A DNA stretch of 16,079 bases from Saprospiraceae bacterium. GTDB taxonomy: Bacteria; Bacteroidota; Bacteroidia; Chitinophagales; Saprospiraceae. The stretch is from the NCBI GenBank assembly GCA_027009605.1, contig JALVCY010000107.1, positions 1 through 16,079 on the forward strand, given 5' to 3'. Shown here in pieces: positions 13,439 to 16,079 of this stretch. The notes beneath the pieces were generated by a model. That model made no database searches and had not been told where the DNA came from. It worked only from the letters and a program-made list of their open reading frames with translations. How positions within the stretch are numbered: position 1 is the first letter of the stretch; each line of letters opens with the position of its first letter. The position numbers and the translations under genes were made by a program.

Positions 13439-14776
13439 TTATACTTCTTCCAGCTTATCCTTAAACCGGATGCCCATTTCTTCCAATTCCTTCAAAACCA
13501 ACAAATAAACCTCCTTGATAACCGGAATATTCACCCCCGGAGTCGTCAATTTGCCGGCCATCACCATTTTGGCCGTAATCCCTAAGGGCAGACCGACCAG
13601 CTTAGCCATAGCCGTATTTTCTCCATCATCGCCTTCCATTACCAAGGTAGAAGTCAGCTTATAATTTTTGCCATTTTGGGTATATTCAAACTCGTGCTGC
13701 ATGATGACCATGTCCTTATCTTGGGGCTTGAGCTTCCATTTTTCCAAAAGGAGATTTTCCAATATTTTGGCCGGTGTAGCATCTTTGAGTCCGATACGCT
13801 TGCGGCTAAAAATCCCCAACCACTCCAACTTAGCCATCACTTCAGAATCAATGTCTTCACCTATCAAATGCGCAATACAACCTTTGAGCGTCTGCGCCCG
13901 GTCATTATTGCCCAAAAACGCTTCGGTCAATTGATAATAAGTCAGTTCTTCGGAGTTCAGGATAGGAAAATCGGCATTGGTATAACCAATTTTTATCAGC
14001 GCATCCCAAGCTCTGGAAAATCCCGCATGCCGGATGGTACCGCGTATCAATTGGGGGATATCATCCAACCCATAAATACTCCGGTACAACAAAGAATCCC
14101 GGTTGGCATAGACTTCCCAAGTCCCCATATCTTGAATTTCGATAGGCTCAGCCTGAGAAAAAAGCCGGTGATACGGGACAAATTTATACTTTCCGTTTTT
14201 CAAATATTGGGCAGTCCCTTGACCGGCGAGCACGACATTGCGCGGATTCCAACTAATCTTATAATGCCATGGATTGTCATCACTTTCGGGAGCCACTAAT
14301 CCGCCGGTAAAGGAGCGAAAAGCGGTCAATTTGCCTCCTTTCTCTCTGATATCATTAATTCTTTCCATCGCAGACATGTGATCCAAGCCCGGGTCTAGCC
14401 CCAACTCGCCCATAAAAATCAAAGCCTTTTCACGGACTTCATCAGCTTTCGCATAAAAGCCTTGCGAGACATAAGAAGCCGTCAACAAATGTTTGCCCAA
14501 TAGCAAGCAATCTTCCGCAATCATCGTATGCAAAAAAGGTGGTAGCAAGGAAATCACCACATCTGCTTTAGCCACTGTCGCTTTTCTATCCTCTATATTA
14601 TTGACATCCAACCAGACGGCGCGCCCACAGGGATGAGCCCCTACTTTCCGTTGAGCCGCTTCCAAATTAGAATCTGCCACCGTCACATACCATTCATGTT
14701 TACAGGCTTGCTCGAGCAAGTAGTTGATGAGCACAGTCGCAGACCGACCCGCCCCAAGGATTAATATTTTTTTCAT
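13439..14776 (-). CDS. Saccharopine dehydrogenase-like oxidoreductase
   Basis: A 445-residue NAD(P)-dependent enzyme of the saccharopine dehydrogenase/LYS9 family, the length normal for the family. The N-terminal Rossmann fold shows KKILILGAGRSA (2-13), a strand ending VADSN with Asp35 where the cofactor ribose is bound, and VVISLLPP (73-80). The GELGLDPGLDHM motif (123-134) is diagnostic for the saccharopine dehydrogenase C-terminal region, followed by FRSFTGGL and a catalytic domain. The likely reaction is between saccharopine and glutamate plus aminoadipate semialdehyde, as part of lysine breakdown; a related use in other opine-type condensations cannot be excluded. No lysine-ketoglutarate reductase partner is seen in the window. 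It is divergent from the cytidine deaminase gene, with a 255-bp shared control region. Confidence 0.88.
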   Translation of the reverse strand: MKKILILGAGRSATVLINYLLEQACKHEWYVTVADSNLEAAQRKVGAHPCGRAVWLDVNNIEDRKATVAKADVVISLLPPFLHTMIAEDCLLLGKHLLTASYVSQGFYAKADEVREKALIFMGELGLDPGLDHMSAMERINDIREKGGKLTAFRSFTGGLVAPESDDNPWHYKISWNPRNVVLAGQGTAQYLKNGKYKFVPYHRLFSQAEPIEIQDMGTWEVYANRDSLLYRSIYGLDDIPQLIRGTIRHAGFSRAWDALIKIGYTNADFPILNSEELTYYQLTEAFLGNNDRAQTLKGCIAHLIGEDIDSEVMAKLEWLGIFSRKRIGLKDATPAKILENLLLEKWKLKPQDKDMVIMQHEFEYTQNGKNYKLTSTLVMEGDDGENTAMAKLVGLPLGITAKMVMAGKLTTPGVNIPVIKEVYLLVLKELEEMGIRFKDKLEEV

Positions 14777-15031
14777 GATTCCGTTTTTTGATTAATCACC
14801 TAAAAATTTGATTACTAGGTGATTATGTATGATTTAAGCTTGCGCAAAATAAACAACATATCAACTTATATGTTATCTTGTTCCCAAAAGCAAATATTGA
14901 GCAAATATTATGTTTTTGCACAATTTTTGAGTGTTTTTATCCTAAAGACTGTATTTTTTGCATAAGCAAGTGCAAATCTAAATTTCTTTTTGGATAAAAC
15001 TAGAATTATTGAAGAATTCTAGCAAAATAAT
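14777..15031. promoter_or_regulatory. Divergent control region with three repeat motifs
   Basis: The AT-rich gap between the two divergent genes holds AATCACCTA (14794-14802) facing TAGGTGATT (14816-14824), AACATAT-N6-ATATGTT (14855-14874), and GCAAATATT repeated directly at 14890-14898 and 14901-14909, 11 bp apart. All could be regulator sites. Candidate promoter boxes (for example TATTTTTTG near 14951) miss the phylum consensus spacing, so I assign none. Confidence 0.45.
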
Positions 15032-15526
15032 ATGATTATGAAAGAACTCACCTTTAAATATGAACAGCATCCGTCCACCAGACGCTTAAAAGATGCCCAA
15101 CGCAGCTTGCTAAAAGAAGCCAAAAAAGCACTAAAAAAGTCTTATTCTCCGTATTCAGGCTTCCAAGTGGCCGCAGCCATCGAACTGGCCAACGGTGCCA
15201 TCATTTCCGGTGCCAACTATGAAAATGCTGCCTACCCGCTTTGCCTTTGTGCCGAAAGAGTCGCTTTGGCTGCTGCCGCGTCTCAATTTCCCAATGTAGC
15301 GATTGTCCGAATGGCCATAACCGTCAAAAGCAAAGAACATCCGCAGCACAAACCCGCCGCACCTTGCGGCGCTTGCCGCCAAGTGATTTTAGAAACAGAA
15401 AGCAAACAAAAAAAATCCATGGAAATCATCTTGCGCGGAGAAAAAGGAGACATCATCGTCATCCCCGATGGAGGCCAATCGCTCTTGCCACTTGGTTTTA
15501 GCGGAGATGCGCTGAATGGGAAATAG
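15032..15526 (+). CDS. cdd: Cytidine deaminase
   Basis: Zinc enzyme of pyrimidine salvage that converts cytidine and deoxycytidine to uridine and deoxyuridine in the cytoplasm. The 164-residue protein carries every hallmark: SYSPYSGFQVAAA (37-49) for substrate binding, SGANYENAAYPLCLCAERVAL (59-79) with Asn62/Glu64 and the Cys73-Ala-Glu75 zinc and proton-shuttle motif, and PCGACRQV (111-118) giving zinc ligands Cys112 and Cys115. Three cysteine ligands indicate the small homotetrameric type rather than the larger dimeric E. coli type. It is slightly longer than usual because of a charged N-terminal extension. The start may be the ATG at 15032 or 15038; both are equally plausible and no strong ribosome-binding site decides it. 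Confidence 0.95.
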   Translation: MIMKELTFKYEQHPSTRRLKDAQRSLLKEAKKALKKSYSPYSGFQVAAAIELANGAIISGANYENAAYPLCLCAERVALAAAASQFPNVAIVRMAITVKSKEHPQHKPAAPCGACRQVILETESKQKKSMEIILRGEKGDIIVIPDGGQSLLPLGFSGDALNGK

Positions 15527-15538
15527 GTAACGGTGTAT

Positions 15539-15624
15539 GTGGATGCTCTAATCTCCTGTGCGTGATTCTTGGCTCACCTGTCGATTCCTATCGATTCTGC
15601 GCTGTGTTCCAGGCTTAGCGATTC
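15539..15624 (+). repeat. REP-like repeat, copy 1
   Basis: Runs from GTGGATG through GTGCGTGATTCTTGGCTCA, an internal hairpin TCGAT-TCCT-ATCGA (about 15580-15593) and on to GGCTTAGCGATTC. It begins 13 bp after the cytidine deaminase stop. Confidence 0.8.
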
Positions 15625-15638
15625 AAATCGACCACTCA

Positions 15639-15730
15639 CCGGATCGCTAAGCTCGTAGCCTTTGGACGACGAAGTCGAAAAAAGGTGGAGCACCGATAGT
15701 GATGCGGTGGGTGAGCCAAGCCGTTCGCAC
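15639..15730 (-). repeat. REP-like repeat, inverted copy facing copy 1
   Basis: Read on the minus strand it gives GTGCG, CTTGGCTCACC, a hairpin of different sequence (CACCG-N9-CGGTG, 15691-15709), and GCTTAGCGATCC. It pairs with copy 1: GTGCG/CGCAC, CTTGGCTCACC (15568-15578) with GGTGAGCCAAG (15710-15720), and GCTTAGCGAT (15613-15622) with ATCGCTAAGC (15643-15652). Confidence 0.8.
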
Positions 15731-15809
15731 TAGACCGAGAAAAAGATACTGCATTTGCTTGGCTTCATGTATGAATCTGGAATTTTGCGATAAAGTTTGG
15801 CAGAAGGTG
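15731..15809. other. Non-coding spacer between REP-like copies
   Basis: No gene is credible here. The small open frames crossing it on both strands follow repeat boundaries and have no domain features. Confidence 0.5.
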
Positions 15810-15895
15810 GTGGATGTTTTAATCTTCAATGTGCAATTCTTGGCTCATCTGCCGATTCCTATCGGTATTCCGCTGCGCTCCAAGCTTAGCGATCC
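15810..15895 (+). repeat. REP-like repeat, copy 2
   Basis: GTGGATG ... TGGCTCATCTG, hairpin CCGAT-TCCT-ATCGG, then CCGCTGCGCTCCAAGCTTAG and CGATCCG. Compared with copy 1 the outer hairpin pair has changed from T-A to C-G on both sides. Confidence 0.8.
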
Positions 15896-15925
15896 GTTTT
15901 TGTGGAAAAGTTTGAGCATGGTGTA

Positions 15926-15988
15926 GTGGATGCTTTGGTCTTTAGTGCGTGATTCTTGGCTCATCTGTCGATTCCTATCGATTCTCTC
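15926..15988 (+). repeat. REP-like repeat, copy 3, truncated
   Basis: Same start as copies 1 and 2 (GTGGATG, GTGCGTGATTCTTGGCTCA, TCGAT-TCCT-ATCGA), but it breaks off just after the hairpin, where the palindromic element at the window end begins. The palindrome may have inserted into this copy. Confidence 0.75.
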
Positions 15989-15989
15989 C

Positions 15990-16079
15990 CCAAAATATTT
16001 AAAGGCCGTAGGGGGTTTCCTTGTGAAACTCCTACGGGATTTTTGGGGATTTCATGAAAAAAGTCTTTAAATATTTTGG
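15990..16079. repeat. Nested palindromic element at the right window edge
   Basis: Outer arms CCAAAATATTTAAAG (15990-16004) and CTTTAAATATTTTGG (16065-16079) match perfectly over 15 bp, and the pairing may continue past the edge. Inside, CCGTAGG and GTTTC pair with GAAAC and CCTACGG (16006-16037). Arms plus inner hairpin repeat the general plan of the MITE-like elements A and C, with unrelated sequence. No coding potential. Confidence 0.8.

Noticed and set aside
15558..15730. tRNA or retron-type RNA suggested by the multi-hairpin fold
   Set aside because: The structure arises from two inverted copies of a dispersed repeat; there is no acceptor stem with CCA/TPsiC features and no reverse transcriptase nearby.

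Overview
The window looks like chromosomal DNA of a free-living Bacteroidota bacterium, probably from the Saprospiria/Chitinophagia side, although the rank below phylum is a guess. Reasons: promoters of the TTG-N19-TAnnTTTG type (3795-3825, and on the minus strand near 3362-3391), families typical of the phylum (DUF3667, DUF6090-like, short-signal lipoproteins), weak Shine-Dalgarno sequences and moderate AT richness. No tRNA, rRNA, CRISPR array or complete insertion sequence was seen.

Layout. 1-7518 is gene-dense housekeeping DNA: a MOSC-domain protein (minus, cut by the left edge), lipB overlapping a hotdog acyl-CoA thioesterase, a lipoprotein and a DUF6090-like protein on the minus strand, then an M23 peptidase closed by a clear terminator, a DUF3667 membrane protein and gatB. 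7519-12761 is a repeat-rich, decaying stretch. It holds only two intact genes, a seven-helix membrane protein (7871-8743) and a proteasome-like Ntn-hydrolase (9541-10323, minus), plus two broken genes (an SPFH/SHOCT protein and a DUF559 endonuclease remnant). The rest is layered repeats. 12762-15526 returns to ordinary genes: a membrane protein with restriction-enzyme-like motifs and a saccharopine-dehydrogenase-like enzyme (both minus), and a divergent cytidine deaminase. 15527-16079 is a second repeat area.

The most interesting content is the non-coding repeats. (1) Arrays of very short hairpins with three-base loops, mostly of the form G-N-A, occur at 7521-7780, 8895-9050, 12280-12362 and 12470-12765. 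Stem sequence and middle loop base vary between units while pairing is kept, and the core GCGAAGC is a DNA mini-hairpin known to be unusually stable. One array has one unit in its left genomic copy and five in its right copy. (2) A family of ~186-bp MITE-like elements has terminal repeats around CTCCGAAAAGTC and internal arms that change together between copies. (3) Both families sit in two mosaic blocks in opposite orientation (about 8895-9480 and 12110-12770) that enclose the Ntn-hydrolase gene and the pseudogenes, so inversion of the enclosed segment is conceivable. (4) A REP/REPIN-like repeat at 15539-15990 has four copies, two of them facing each other.

Functionally the intact genes mostly stand alone. 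The only tight pair is lipB with the thioesterase; the saccharopine-dehydrogenase-like gene and the nuclease-like membrane gene follow each other closely and may be co-transcribed. All calls rest on motif reading by eye; no database search was possible.
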